Shown piece by piece: positions 20,501-29,413 of a DNA stretch of 64,000 nucleotides. The notes under the pieces were generated by a model. It saw nothing but the letters and a program-made list of their open reading frames with translations. It was not told where the DNA came from and did not search any database. The translations under genes were made by a program, and so were the position numbers. Source of the stretch: CAVPCY01 sp963702525 (GTDB taxonomy: Bacteria > Actinomycetota > Coriobacteriia > Anaerosomatales > PHET01). The stretch spans positions 1-64,000 of the forward strand of contig CAVPCY010000020.1 of NCBI GenBank assembly GCA_963702525.1. The letters are read 5' to 3'. Position 1 is the stretch's first letter. Each line of letters starts with the position of its first letter.

Positions 20501-20906
20501 CGGCCTTCAGCAGCCCCGCGGCGATCTCATCCACCTGCGTGAAACGAGGCTCGACGCCGGACTCGAGCAGGTGCCGCCTTACCAGCCGGCCGCAGAACGT
20601 GTGGATCGTCGAGATCCAGGCCTCTGTGACCCGACGCCCTTCGGCGGCGGACAGCTCGGTGCCCACGACGCGCCTCACGCGCTCGGTGATCTCACCGGCC
20701 GCCTTGTTGGTGAAGGTGATGGTGAGAATCCGGTCCACAGGGGCCGGATCCCACTCCTGCTCGGGCGCGGGCCGCATCGCTTGAGCGAAGCGGTGGGCCA
20801 ACACCGTGGTCTTGCCCGAGCCCGCGCCGGCGCTGATCGCAAGATCTTGGGCGACGGACTCGATCGCCCTACGCTGGTCGTCTGTCATCTGCCGAGTCAC
20901 CGGCAC
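17510..20906 (-). CDS. addA: AddA-like UvrD-family helicase with C-terminal nuclease (frameshifted)
   Basis: Helicase-nuclease subunit for double-strand-break end processing before RecA loading; about 1,131 residues. Motifs: Walker A SAGAGSGKTT near residue 27, Ia TFTNKAAGE, II MIDEFQDT, III GDERQSIYGFR, and in the second half MTIHSAKGLEF and VACTRAQ. The C-terminus holds a PD-(D/E)XK nuclease (LDVLAW, LDYKTGRAP) flanked by CPLSYR and CAWC/C cysteines of the AddB/AddA 4Fe-4S type. The frame breaks near 19565 (one extra base); both parts abut in sequence and function. It overlaps the end of the upstream addB-like gene by 10 bp. Confidence 0.88.
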
Positions 20907-23725
20907 CCCCCGCAGAACAGCGCAGCGCCGCAGTAAGTGCAGCTTGCAGGCTTACGGGGCTCGCATGCGATGCGACCCGAGCGCATTCCCTCCACGGCTT
21001 CGGCCGAGAGCGCCAGTCCACCCTCGACGATCTCGGCGAACTCCTGAGCGCCCTTGATGTCGGTGCCGGTGATGCCTGCCCCGGAAAGAGCGCCGCCCCT
21101 GACGAGTCCTCGGACCGTGCGCTTCGAGAGCGAGCGGTACAGCCCGGCGACAGGCTCGAGCCCCAGGATCGCCTCTACGGCTCTGAAGTACAGCGGTACC
21201 TGAACCTTGCCCGCCGAGAGGATGTCGGCCGCCTTGGGTACCGCAGACCGCTTGTAGTCCATGACGATCGCTCGGCCCTCGTCATCGACGTCCACCCGGT
21301 CCACTCGGCCGCGCAGTCTGAACGACCCGAGGTCCACGCCCCCTTCGGTGCCGAACCCCCACTCCAAGTACTGGGGCCGGAACCCATCGAACATCTCGGC
21401 GTCCTGTTTGATGATGCTCTCGGCCCATCGCATGGCCCGCACGCGAGACAAGCGCTGTGAGATGTCCGGGGCCGCCCCCGACTCTTTGTCGAGTTCGACG
21501 CCCGTCTGCCTGAGCGTATCGAGCGCGCGCAGCAGCATCGAAGGCGTCACGCGCGTCTCGCCTGTCTCCAGCAGTGACGCATAGGCCCGGCGTAGCAGCT
21601 CGTGGGCGTAGCTGCCTTCTTCGGCGGCGCCGAACTCCCGCTCGAGTTCCCGCGGTCGCACGGCGTACGAGTGAAACCACGCGTAGGGACACTGGAGATA
21701 GGCCTCGATCTCACTCGCCGAGAAGACCTCCCGTCGCGACAGTGACTCCACTAGCTGCTCGTCGGCGATGTGAGGCACGCGACCGGCCGCGCGATTGGCC
21801 GCGCCAACAAGACGCGCACCGCCTCGCTCCCCGTGCAATGCGGTCGCCCTGAGCTTCTCGCGCGCTCCTGCGCCATCGTCTGCCGTCGGCGCTTGCGAGA
21901 GCGACCTGTAGGTGACCGGCGGCATGCTGTCTTCTGAGTCCGTGTCCCGGAAGCTGTCTCCCGCGACCTCGAAGAACGGAGAGATGGCTACCGGCTCGCC
22001 GTCGTCATCGGTACTGCGGGCGCTCAGGACCAGGCGTTTCTTCGCCCGAGTCACCACCGAGTAGAACAAGTACTGCTCGAACTCGGCCCCTAGAGTGGTC
22101 TCCCCGCTCCCCCCGAAGGTCCGCAAGACGTCGTCGACAGCGCTTCCCGGCAGCATCTCCTCGTCGGGGGTGTGTGGGAACTCCCCTGCGTTCAATCCGC
22201 CCAGGATCACGGTGTCGAAGCGGCGGCCCCGGACCCTCGTGACCGAGGTGACCTGGACCCGGCCCGGGCGCTCTGTGGAGGCTGGGGGCATACGCAACCC
22301 CTCAAGGGCCGAGAGCACGTCGCGCAAGGTGAACTGCCCTGCCTCGACGAAGGCAGCCTGCGAGAGCACACGCATCACGGCGGAGTACGCCCACGAGTCG
22401 GCTTCCTCCTGTGGCCCCGAGTCGATGCCGGCCCGTCCGTATCCCAGCACGAAGAGCGTTTCGATGCCCTCGGCCAGGCGGCGAAGATCGCCCGCGTCCA
22501 GCGTAGGCCGATTCGCCGCCCTCACACGCGTGATCGCCTGCGCCAGGCGCGGCGAGAGCGTGCTGACGTCTGCAAGCATCGTGGCGGCGTCGCTTGCCGA
22601 GCCGGCTCTCCACCGCCGCTCGACCTCGCGGCACTCCTCCCTGCCGAGACCGGAGAACCGCGATCTGAGCAGCGCGAGGAGCTCAGCTCGCTCCCCTAGC
22701 AGCGCGAACCCGATCAGATGGCGCACCGCCGAACCGAAAGCGACGAGCCCGAAGGGCCGCCGGACGTCGAAGTCGGCCCCGATGCCGGCGTCGGAGAACG
22801 CCTGTTGCAGGGCGCTGAAGTGGCGTTCGGGGTCCCTGAACACCACCGCGATCCGCTCCGCCGAACTGGCAGTTCCTTCCAGCAATGCAGTGCGCACCTC
22901 TTCGGCGATGCGTTGAGCCTCGGCATCGTCCCCCTCGCTGAGTGAGAACCTCACCGCGTTGGCCGGGTCGAGCTCAAGGGGCGCCGAGAAGAGGCCGCGG
23001 GCGAGCGCTTCGAGCGTCTCATCCGTGTCGAACGCTCCCGCCGGCACGTGTGTGCGCTCAGCCGGGCCCATGCGCTCGATCAGAGACGCCGCGGCTGTCG
23101 TCGCGTCCGAATCCGGCTCATACGTGACGGTGACAACGACGCTGCCGCGCGCGCCGTACTCCCGAATCAGGGTTTCTTGCGAAAGGCTGAAGTCGGTGAA
23201 CCTGTGCAGCACGAGCGCCTGCGCGAACGGGTGATGCTTCGCGAGCCAGTGGGTCGCCTCCGCGCGTTCCACGAGTTCGTTGGCGATGAGTGCACGAGAG
23301 TACTCGGTGATCGAACGCGAGAGCACAACGCCGTGGCCACGGCTTTGACCGTCACGCTCGCGCCATCCGAACCCTGTCTGCTCGGACAGTTGCTCGACGC
23401 AGCGGGAGACCAGGTTCGCTACTCCCGGGGCGGCCTGCGCCCGCCTGGCCGCCGCCGCGCATAGGAGCTCGCGCTGGTCCGAACTGATGATCGCGCGACC
23501 GTCGCCAAACTGATCCCACGCGTCAGCCACATATCGGTCGAAGGTCATGCAGCGCAGACCGGTCGGGCTGCCAGCCGAGAGCTCCGCCAGCGCGCGCTCG
23601 GTATCTGGACCCGACGGCAGCAGCAGTACCGGCCTCAGACCGCCGGCGAGCTGCTCTTTGAGTGCGGCGTACGCCAAGCCGGTCTTGCCGGCGTTAGCCG
23701 CTCCGGTGATCAGTCGCAGAGTCAA
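20897..23725 (-). CDS. addB: AddB-like ATP-dependent nuclease subunit
   Basis: Partner of the AddA-like helicase in a RecBCD-type complex. The 942-residue protein has a P-loop (ITGAANAGKTGLAYAAL), a helicase-like fold that is probably inactive or Chi-scanning as in AddB, and a C-terminal PD-(D/E)XK nuclease (GRVDRVDVDDEG, VMDYKRSAVP). Cysteines at CPYAWF and at the end (CEPRKPASCTYC with CGGC) fit the AddB nuclease Fe-S cluster. It begins at TTG 23725 and its end overlaps the next gene. The order addB-addA is conserved in Gram-positive bacteria. Confidence 0.85.
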   Translation of the reverse strand: MTLRLITGAANAGKTGLAYAALKEQLAGGLRPVLLLPSGPDTERALAELSAGSPTGLRCMTFDRYVADAWDQFGDGRAIISSDQRELLCAAAARRAQAAPGVANLVSRCVEQLSEQTGFGWRERDGQSRGHGVVLSRSITEYSRALIANELVERAEATHWLAKHHPFAQALVLHRFTDFSLSQETLIREYGARGSVVVTVTYEPDSDATTAAASLIERMGPAERTHVPAGAFDTDETLEALARGLFSAPLELDPANAVRFSLSEGDDAEAQRIAEEVRTALLEGTASSAERIAVVFRDPERHFSALQQAFSDAGIGADFDVRRPFGLVAFGSAVRHLIGFALLGERAELLALLRSRFSGLGREECREVERRWRAGSASDAATMLADVSTLSPRLAQAITRVRAANRPTLDAGDLRRLAEGIETLFVLGYGRAGIDSGPQEEADSWAYSAVMRVLSQAAFVEAGQFTLRDVLSALEGLRMPPASTERPGRVQVTSVTRVRGRRFDTVILGGLNAGEFPHTPDEEMLPGSAVDDVLRTFGGSGETTLGAEFEQYLFYSVVTRAKKRLVLSARSTDDDGEPVAISPFFEVAGDSFRDTDSEDSMPPVTYRSLSQAPTADDGAGAREKLRATALHGERGGARLVGAANRAAGRVPHIADEQLVESLSRREVFSASEIEAYLQCPYAWFHSYAVRPRELEREFGAAEEGSYAHELLRRAYASLLETGETRVTPSMLLRALDTLRQTGVELDKESGAAPDISQRLSRVRAMRWAESIIKQDAEMFDGFRPQYLEWGFGTEGGVDLGSFRLRGRVDRVDVDDEGRAIVMDYKRSAVPKAADILSAGKVQVPLYFRAVEAILGLEPVAGLYRSLSKRTVRGLVRGGALSGAGITGTDIKGAQEFAEIVEGGLALSAEAVEGMRSGRIACEPRKPASCTYCGAALFCGGCR

Positions 23726-23770
23726 TCCGGGCCCCCTATCCGCTGTCTAGGGTGCCCTGCCGCTCTGACA

Positions 23771-24055
23771 TCATGGGGTCTGCGTCTGCGTGTACCCGTC
23801 AAGCCCCTCGCGCAACTCCCGCACCTTGCGCCACGCGACCTCCTCATCGCGGCCCAAGTAGTGCTCGACTCGACCCCCCAGGTTCTCGGCCGCCCTCTCC
23901 GCACGCTCCGCTATCTCCCGGGCCACCTCAGCCGCCCGCATCGCCTCGTCGGCGAGCCGCTGACGAGTCCTCGCTCCGCTAGCCGGGGCCAGGAGCAGCC
24001 CCCCAAGGAATCCGAGTGCCAGGCCAGCGATCACCCCTATGGCAAGATATTCCAT
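23771..24055 (-). CDS. YtxH-like small membrane protein
   Basis: A 94-residue protein: one transmembrane helix (YLAIGVIAGLALGFLGGLLLA) with the YtxH signature APASGARTRQRLADEA, then an amphipathic helix rich in Glu/Ala/Arg. YtxH-like proteins are general-stress or envelope proteins of unknown function. ATG 24055 has AGG at the proper distance; a GTG four codons earlier overlaps the parB stop. It is the last gene of the parAB operon. Confidence 0.75.
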   Translation of the reverse strand: MEYLAIGVIAGLALGFLGGLLLAPASGARTRQRLADEAMRAAEVAREIAERAERAAENLGGRVEHYLGRDEEVAWRKVRELREGLDGYTQTQTP

Positions 24056-24063
24056 ATTGCGCC

Positions 24064-24939
24064 TCACGAAATGACCTCCTCGCTCGAAGCCGCGCCCGCT
24101 GTGAGCAGCGCGAATATCCTTTCGAGCTCCTCTTCGGTATGGAACTCGATCTCGATCTTGTTCTTGTCTTTGCCTTGTCTCACTCGCACGTTGGTGCCCA
24201 GTAGCCGGCGAAGCTTGCGTGCAACCGCTTTGAAGGACTTCGGCGCGATCGGCCTCGGAGCCCTCTCCACTTGGCCGGCGGCATACAGCCTCGCCAGATT
24301 CTCCGCTTCGCGGACGGACAGCCCGTCTTCCACGATCTTCGCCGCAAGCTTGACCCGCGCAGTCTCCTCGGGCACCGACAGGACAGCCCTCGCATGTCCG
24401 GCGCTCAGTGAACCGGCATACACAAGGTCCTGGACCTCCTCGGGAAGGTCGAGGAGTCTCAGGGCGTTGGTGATGGTCGACCTCGACTTCGACACCTTGT
24501 CCGCGAGCTCGGCCTGGGTCATCTGGAACTCGGAAAGCAGCTTGCGGTAGCCCCGAGCTTCTTCTATGGCGTTGAGGTCCTCACGCTGGAGGTTCTCTAT
24601 GAGGGCGATCTCCAACGACTCGAGCTCGTTGGTGTTCAGCACTCGAACTGGCACGCGCTCCAGCCCGGCCATGCGACACGCGCGCCACCGTCTCTCACCT
24701 GCGATTATCTGGTAGCCCTCGCCCATTCCTCGGACGATGATGGGCTGCAACAGCCCCACCTTCTTGACCGAGTCGGCGAGCTCCGCCAGCGCGCTCTCCC
24801 CCATATCGGTTCGCGGCTGGTCGGGATTCGGGGAGATGAGGTCGATCGCCAGCTCGGTGATCTCCTCGCCGGCCTGTGACTCCTGCGAGGCGCTTGGAAT
24901 GAGCGCCGAGAGCCCTCTACCGAGTCCGCGCTTAGACAC
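24064..24939 (-). CDS. parB: Chromosome-partitioning protein ParB (Spo0J-type)
   Basis: Binds parS near the origin and spreads as a CTP-dependent clamp; loads SMC and works with ParA. The 291-residue protein has the N-terminal RGLGRGLSALIP tag (ParA-stimulating), the CTPase motif GERRWRA with ENLQREDLNAIEEA, the helix-turn-helix DNA-binding region (MTQAELADKVSKSRSTITNALRLLDL) and a C-terminal dimerization domain. It starts at GTG 24939 and overlaps parA by 8 bp. Two matching parS sites lie 1.6 kb away near rsmG. Confidence 0.96.
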   Translation of the reverse strand: MSKRGLGRGLSALIPSASQESQAGEEITELAIDLISPNPDQPRTDMGESALAELADSVKKVGLLQPIIVRGMGEGYQIIAGERRWRACRMAGLERVPVRVLNTNELESLEIALIENLQREDLNAIEEARGYRKLLSEFQMTQAELADKVSKSRSTITNALRLLDLPEEVQDLVYAGSLSAGHARAVLSVPEETARVKLAAKIVEDGLSVREAENLARLYAAGQVERAPRPIAPKSFKAVARKLRRLLGTNVRVRQGKDKNKIEIEFHTEEELERIFALLTAGAASSEEVIS

Positions 24940-25729
24940 GTGCCATCACTTCCTTCGCCAAGCTCTGATAAGCCGCCGCACCCTTTCCGGATGGGTCGTA
25001 GATCGTCACGGGCTGCCCGAAGCTGGGTGCTTCGGAGAGCCGAACCGTCCGCGGGATGAGTGTCTTGAACACCTTGTCGCCGAAGAAGTCCTGGACCTCT
25101 TGAACGACCTGCGAAGCCAGACGGGTCCTTGAGTCGAACATGGTCATCACGACACCGAACACCTCAAGGGATGGGTTGAGGTGCGTCTTGACCAGCCGGA
25201 CGCTATCGAGGAGCTTGGAAAGACCTTCCAGCGCGTAGTACTCGCACTGAATCGGGATGAGCAGCCCCTCGGCTGCTGTCAGCGCATTGATGGTGAGCAG
25301 GCCAAGGGACGGCGGGCAGTCGATGATGATGTAGTCGAAATCATCTGCGACCTCGGCGAGAATGCTCTTCAGGCGATTCTCACGGCTTATTGCCGACACA
25401 AGCTCGATCTCCGCCCCGGCCAACTGAATCGTGGCCGGAACTACGAACACGTGTTCGATTTCAACTGGCTCGATGATCTCTGCGATGTTGGTGTCGCCCA
25501 ACAGCGCATCGTAGATGCAGAGCTGTCGCTCGTTCTTGTTCAGGCCGAACCCCGACGTCGCATTGCCCTGAGGGTCGAGGTCCACCAGAAGGACCTTCTG
25601 CGCTTGGTCTCCCAGGGCGGCCGACAGGTTGACTGCGGTCGTGCTCTTTCCGACGCCGCCCTTCTGGTTCACGACTGCGAAGATGCTCGCAGGTCCCTGT
25701 CTCGAGCGATCGGAGGTGCTGTTCGTCAC
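24932..25729 (-). CDS. parA: Chromosome-partitioning ATPase ParA (Soj)
   Basis: Deviant Walker-type ATPase moving ParB-parS complexes and regulating initiation through DnaA. The P-loop is KGGVGKSTT (residues 23-31) with Walker A' DLDPQGN, Walker B IIDCPPSLG, and the C-terminal surface of the Soj group. Length of 265 residues is standard. The start is GTG at 25729. It forms an operon with parB and follows rsmG by about 70 bp. Confidence 0.96.
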   Translation of the reverse strand: MTNSTSDRSRQGPASIFAVVNQKGGVGKSTTAVNLSAALGDQAQKVLLVDLDPQGNATSGFGLNKNERQLCIYDALLGDTNIAEIIEPVEIEHVFVVPATIQLAGAEIELVSAISRENRLKSILAEVADDFDYIIIDCPPSLGLLTINALTAAEGLLIPIQCEYYALEGLSKLLDSVRLVKTHLNPSLEVFGVVMTMFDSRTRLASQVVQEVQDFFGDKVFKTLIPRTVRLSEAPSFGQPVTIYDPSGKGAAAYQSLAKEVMARV

Positions 25730-25797
25730 GTCTCCCCCTCCTAGGTCTGCCCTGCCGGCAGATTATAGTCGACCCGCTCTGAACGGTGAAGCCCTTG

Positions 25798-26526
25798 TCA
25801 CGCCAACGGTCGCCGCTGTGCGAGCCCCGTCCTTCGGGGCAGTCTGATCGACGCATTTCCCACGCGCTCGTAAACGTAGACGGACCTTAACTCGCCCCCG
25901 CCCGGCAGAGCATACTCACGTAGTGTCAACAGGCGCATCGCCGTGAGCTTACCGGCCTCGTCGCCACGACTTACCTCAGCTTCATCGGCTCGCCCTTTCA
26001 TGGCGACCAGCCAGCCGCCCTGCTGTAGAAGCGGCCAGGCCAGTTCAACCAGCGAAGGAAGGGACGACACCGCACGCGCAATCACTATGCCGGCGCGATT
26101 CGCCGGATCCAGCTGCGCCTGTTCCGCGCGGACTGGCCAGACGTCCACCGTGCCATCAAGACCCAGTTCGATTACGCACTCCTGCACGGCTCGCGCCTTC
26201 TTGCCCACAGAATCCAGCAGCAGGGTGTGCCGGCCGCTGACAAGGGCGAGCGGGATTCCGGGAAAGCCAGCGCCGCTGCCAAGGTCAATCATCATCCCAC
26301 CCGGCGCATCGCCGATCTCAGGCAACGCCATCAGCGAGTCAACAGTGTGCAGCCTCACGGCATCAGCCGGATTCGTCACGCTCGTCAGGTTGAGAGTCAG
26401 ATTCTTTTCGAGAACCCAGTCCAGGTGTCGAAGTGCCAGACTCTGGGCTTGCTCTGTCACTTCGAGTCCGGCCTCGGCGATCAGACCGCTCAACAGCCTC
26501 GCGTGGCTAGCTCCAAGATGTTTCAC
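25798..26526 (-). CDS. rsmG: 16S rRNA (guanine-527-N7)-methyltransferase RsmG
   Basis: SAM-dependent methylation of G527 in the 16S 530 loop. The SAM motif is DLGSGAGFPGIPLAL, followed by LLDSVGKKARAVQE, the post-motif IVIARAVSSL, and the C-terminal strands of the family; 242 residues. The GTG start at 26526 lies inside a parS site, so ParB bound there could touch rsmG initiation. It is the upstream neighbour of parAB, as in many bacteria. Confidence 0.95.
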   Translation of the reverse strand: MKHLGASHARLLSGLIAEAGLEVTEQAQSLALRHLDWVLEKNLTLNLTSVTNPADAVRLHTVDSLMALPEIGDAPGGMMIDLGSGAGFPGIPLALVSGRHTLLLDSVGKKARAVQECVIELGLDGTVDVWPVRAEQAQLDPANRAGIVIARAVSSLPSLVELAWPLLQQGGWLVAMKGRADEAEVSRGDEAGKLTAMRLLTLREYALPGGGELRSVYVYERVGNASIRLPRRTGLAQRRPLA

Positions 26527-26534
26527 GTGAAACC
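26519..26534. promoter_or_regulatory. parS site 1
   Basis: TGTTTCACGTGAAACC matches 15 of 16 positions of the bacterial parS consensus TGTTTCACGTGAAACA. It overlaps the start codon of rsmG. Confidence 0.92.
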
Positions 26535-26566
26535 TCCCATGCGGATCTTACCGCACTCGGTCCGAG

Positions 26567-26582
26567 TGTTTCACGTGAAACA
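26567..26582. promoter_or_regulatory. parS site 2
   Basis: TGTTTCACGTGAAACA is a perfect 16-bp parS, 48 bp from site 1. The pair lies upstream of rsmG-parA-parB, about 3 kb from the dnaA boxes. Confidence 0.96.
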
Positions 26583-26589
26583 TCCCGCG

Positions 26590-27180
26590 GGCAGTAGGCG
26601 GATCCCATTCCTGAACGACGAACGACACTGCGATCCCACCAGCTCCCGCTACGCCATTCTGCGACACTCGTGTGCCGGTCGCACGTTGTGACAGAACCAC
26701 TCGGGTCAAGGCTTCTTGTCAACAACTGCGGAGCGGGCGACCAAGTCCTCGAAGAACCGGGGGTTGGGATACCAGGATACGCGATGATGCTGCGCCCTGA
26801 GTCTTCGCGCTCCTTGGCGTAGCGAGCCCAGAGCGCCCAGTCGTGGCCGGTGCTGTTCTAGCAACCGGTGCGACACTGGACTCAACCGCCGGACCGCGGT
26901 TGCGACTAGAGAGTAGGTCGTCTCGCGCGGCACGGCCTTCGCGGGCGCTGGCGTCACGGTTTGCGCCGTGATGGAGTCCCGCGTCCCTGCCGCGGGTGGA
27001 TGATCCTGTTGCGCGGCAGTGGGAATCGCCCTTCGTGGGTGCATTCAGCTCCGGATCGGGACAGATGCCGGGCGCCGCTTGTTTCAGCGAACGCGCTGCT
27101 GGCGACATTGGGGAGCCACGGCCTCGCGGTTCCCTTGGAACCTGGAGAACTGTCGCGCATCGAAGCAGCAACCAAGGTCA
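26590..27180. other. Unresolved region between rsmG and jag, possible broken gene
   Basis: About 600 bp without a confident gene at a place where the two flanking genes are usually close. On the minus strand, fragments with protein-like character lie in different frames and end at 26706: HDWALWARYAKEREDSGRS in one, then WYPNPRFFEDLVARSAVVDKKP in the next. They suggest the 3' part of a minus-strand gene damaged by two or more indels. On the plus strand, LATLGSHGLAVPLEPGELSR also looks protein-like. I do not recognise a family in either reading. Confidence 0.35.
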
Positions 27181-27188
27181 TTGATACG

Positions 27189-27225
27189 AAGAGAGGCGCC
27201 CTGGGGCGCCTCTCTTGTCTTGCCT
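27189..27225. terminator. Strong hairpin terminator between jag and the unresolved region
   Basis: A perfect 12-bp stem, AAGAGAGGCGCC (27189-27200) and GGCGCCTCTCTT (27205-27216), with a CTGG loop. The flank is pyrimidine/T-rich on the plus side (TCTTGTCTTGCC), and the arms end in CTCTT on both strands, so it may act in both directions. For the minus strand it ends the jag transcript. Confidence 0.7.
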
Positions 27226-27239
27226 TGCACAGAACGCAT

Positions 27240-27986
27240 CTACTTGGGGCTGATCACCACTTGGCGGTAGGGCTCCGCCCCTTCACTACCGGTTCTGACT
27301 CGCGTGTCGTTTCTTAGTGCCACATGGACGACGCGTCGCTCATAGGCGGTCATCGGGCGCATTCTCACTTCTATATGCTGTCGCGAAGCCCGATCCGCAG
27401 CGCGCCGTGCCATATCTTCGATCTTCTGTCGACGGCGATGGCGGTATCCCTCGACGTCAACAACCACCGGGTATCTGAAACCGACCTGCCGTGTCGTGAC
27501 CGCCCCAACGGCGGTCTGCAGTGCATCGAGCGTCCTGCCGTGGCGCCCGATCAGCAGACCGAGATCACCGCCAACAACGTCGAGGATGATCTCGCCCTCG
27601 TCGCCCTCATACTCTTCAACCGTCGCCGAGTCGATCCCGAAGTGGCCCAATACGGTCTTCAGTGCACCGACGGCAGCATCGGCTATCTTGTCGAGTTCCT
27701 CGTCTGACAGTTCCGGCTCCGCGTCTTCGGCCATGAGTTCGCGAGGCACTTCTTCGTCGTCGCCTTCAACCTCATCGTCGACGCTCTGCTCTAGTTCCGC
27801 TGCCACCTCGGGCTTGACCCAGACTCTGACCTTGGCTGGGCGGGAGGACCCAACGCCGAACACCTTCTTGCCCGGCTCCTCCAGAACCTCATACTCGACC
27901 GCATCCTGCTGGACGCCGAGCTGCTCCAAGGCGGCGTCGACGGCCTCCTCGACTGTGGGCGCTTCCTGGATACACTCGCGGTTCAT
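27240..27986 (-). CDS. jag: RNA-binding protein KhpB/Jag
   Basis: RNA-binding partner of KhpA and of YidC-linked membrane biogenesis. Three domains: Jag-N (residues 1-55, TVEEAVDAALEQLGV, then KKVFGVG), an acidic linker, a KH domain with the GxxG loop IGRHGRTLDALQ, and an R3H domain (MTAYERRVVHVALRN) at the end. Its 248 residues match the family. It follows yidC at 37 bp in the usual operon. ATG 27986 follows GAAGAG. Confidence 0.94.
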   Translation of the reverse strand: MNRECIQEAPTVEEAVDAALEQLGVQQDAVEYEVLEEPGKKVFGVGSSRPAKVRVWVKPEVAAELEQSVDDEVEGDDEEVPRELMAEDAEPELSDEELDKIADAAVGALKTVLGHFGIDSATVEEYEGDEGEIILDVVGGDLGLLIGRHGRTLDALQTAVGAVTTRQVGFRYPVVVDVEGYRHRRRQKIEDMARRAADRASRQHIEVRMRPMTAYERRVVHVALRNDTRVRTGSEGAEPYRQVVISPK

Positions 27987-28023
27987 CTCTTCACAACACC
28001 TTTCCGTCAGCGGGAAGTAGTGG

Positions 28024-28779
28024 CTACTTCCCGCTCTTCTTCTTCGACTTCGACGGCTGTTCCTGGACTATCTCATCGTCGGCGTGAGACCGCTTCATCG
28101 AGGCCATCATGATCTGCTGCTGTGCGACACCCCAGATCGACGAGACGTCCCAGTACAGCAGCACGCCGGCGGGCGCGCTCCAGCCGAACCACAACATGAC
28201 AACCGCCATATACGCGCCGATCATCTTCTGTTGCTTGTCCCCTGGCATCAGGAACTGGGGGAGCCACACACTCAGGCCGAACAAGACGACTAGTATCACG
28301 TACGGGAGTGCCGCCACGAGCCCCTGTGCCGAGAACACCATCGAGGGCGTCTTGGCAATATCTGGAATCATGAAGAAGAATCTTCCAACTTCTCCCGTCT
28401 CTGTCAGGTATTTCATGAGCATGCCGGGGCTCTTGGCCGTTCCGCCCAGCACCTGGTAGAGCGCGATCAGTAGCGGCATCTGCAGGAGCATCGGGAGGCA
28501 CCCGCCGAACGGGTTCACCTTGTTCTCCTGATAGAACTTCATCGTCTCCTCTTGCAGCTTCTCCTTGTCGTCCTTGTACTTGGCTTGCAGCTCTTTGATT
28601 TTGGGCTGGATTCGCTGCAGTTCGTACATCGACCGCGTCTGCTTGATGGTCAGCGGCATCAGGGCGAGGCGGACAAGCACCGTAAGAACGATGATCGCCA
28701 GACCCCAGTCGCCAACAACGCCCTCGATCTGCTTGAGGAAGAGGAAGATAAGTTCCTTGAACGAAACCCAGATGTTCAC
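28024..28779 (-). CDS. yidC: Membrane insertase YidC (SpoIIIJ/Oxa1 type)
   Basis: Inserts membrane proteins alone or with SecYEG. The short 251-residue form lacks the large periplasmic domain of Gram-negative YidC. The conserved Arg in the first helices (VLVRLALMPLTIKQTRSM), the coiled-coil cytosolic hairpin (IQPKIKELQAKYKDDKEKL), and the signature FGGCLPMLLQMPLLIALYQ are present; a basic Lys-rich tail (SKSKKKSGK) can contact ribosomes. The start is GTG. It sits between yidD and jag. Confidence 0.94.
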   Translation of the reverse strand: MNIWVSFKELIFLFLKQIEGVVGDWGLAIIVLTVLVRLALMPLTIKQTRSMYELQRIQPKIKELQAKYKDDKEKLQEETMKFYQENKVNPFGGCLPMLLQMPLLIALYQVLGGTAKSPGMLMKYLTETGEVGRFFFMIPDIAKTPSMVFSAQGLVAALPYVILVVLFGLSVWLPQFLMPGDKQQKMIGAYMAVVMLWFGWSAPAGVLLYWDVSSIWGVAQQQIMMASMKRSHADDEIVQEQPSKSKKKSGK

Positions 28780-28807
28780 AGAGGGGGCGCTCCTTGGCTA
28801 AGGCCGG

Positions 28808-29051
28808 CTAGGGCACGGGGTCATGGCCACCAGGGCTCCATGGGTGACAACGACCGATTCGCTTGGCCGCGAGCCAGCCACCCTTGAGAACCCCGTAGCG
28901 TTCGACTGATGTTAGCGCATATGTCGAACAAGACGGCGTGAATCTGCACGCCGGGGGAGACAGGGGAGAGATGAAGGTCTTGTAGCCCCGGATCAGCAGC
29001 ATCAGCGCCTTGGCGGGGGAGGATCGCCAGTCTGTGGAGGAAGACCCTCAC
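28808..29051 (-). CDS. yidD: Membrane protein insertion efficiency factor YidD (frameshifted)
   Basis: Small membrane-associated protein of the rpmH-rnpA-yidD-yidC cluster. The core GYKTFISPLSPPACRFTPSC, then STYALTSVERYGVLKGGWLA, is the YidD signature. The ORF from ATG 29002 (64 residues) lacks the usual N-terminus, which appears in the previous frame as VRVFLHRLAILPRQ from GTG 29051; removing one A near 29010 joins them. That GTG is 4 bp after the rnpA stop. Confidence 0.85.
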
Positions 29052-29055
29052 CGCT

Positions 29056-29388
29056 TCAGCTCCGCCCGAGACAGAAGGCGCGAGAGAACGCAGCCTCGAT
29101 CTCCTGGGTGTGGGCCGTGCCCGTCTTCCTCGTCGCTATGAGGGCGATGTCGAACCCCGGCCAGGGGCCGCCGGCCGCTCGCACCGCTTCCCTCAAGACC
29201 CGTTTCGCCCGGTTGCGTTGAACTGCGGGCCCGAGCTTCTTGCCCGCGATAAACGCGACGCGGCCGTCGTGGCCGCGTCCTTCAGGTGTCTTCGCGATGA
29301 GAGCTATTACCAGCGGGTGCGCGACCCGCCGAGAGTCGCGGAAGATCGAGTCGATCTCGCGCGAGGACTTGATCGTGCTCACGGGCAC
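29056..29388 (-). CDS. rnpA: Ribonuclease P protein component
   Basis: Protein cofactor of RNase P for tRNA 5' maturation. The RNR motif is QRNRAKRVLREAVR, preceded by GRVAFIAGKKLGPAV; the C-terminal FDIALIATRKT strand follows; 110 residues. GTG 29388 is preceded by GAGGGG; a second GTG two codons on is possible. The longer upstream frame would overrun rpmH and is rejected. Confidence 0.94.
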   Translation of the reverse strand: MPVSTIKSSREIDSIFRDSRRVAHPLVIALIAKTPEGRGHDGRVAFIAGKKLGPAVQRNRAKRVLREAVRAAGGPWPGFDIALIATRKTGTAHTQEIEAAFSRAFCLGRS

Positions 29389-29413
29389 GCCCCCTCGCTG
29401 CGCGGAGCAGCAG

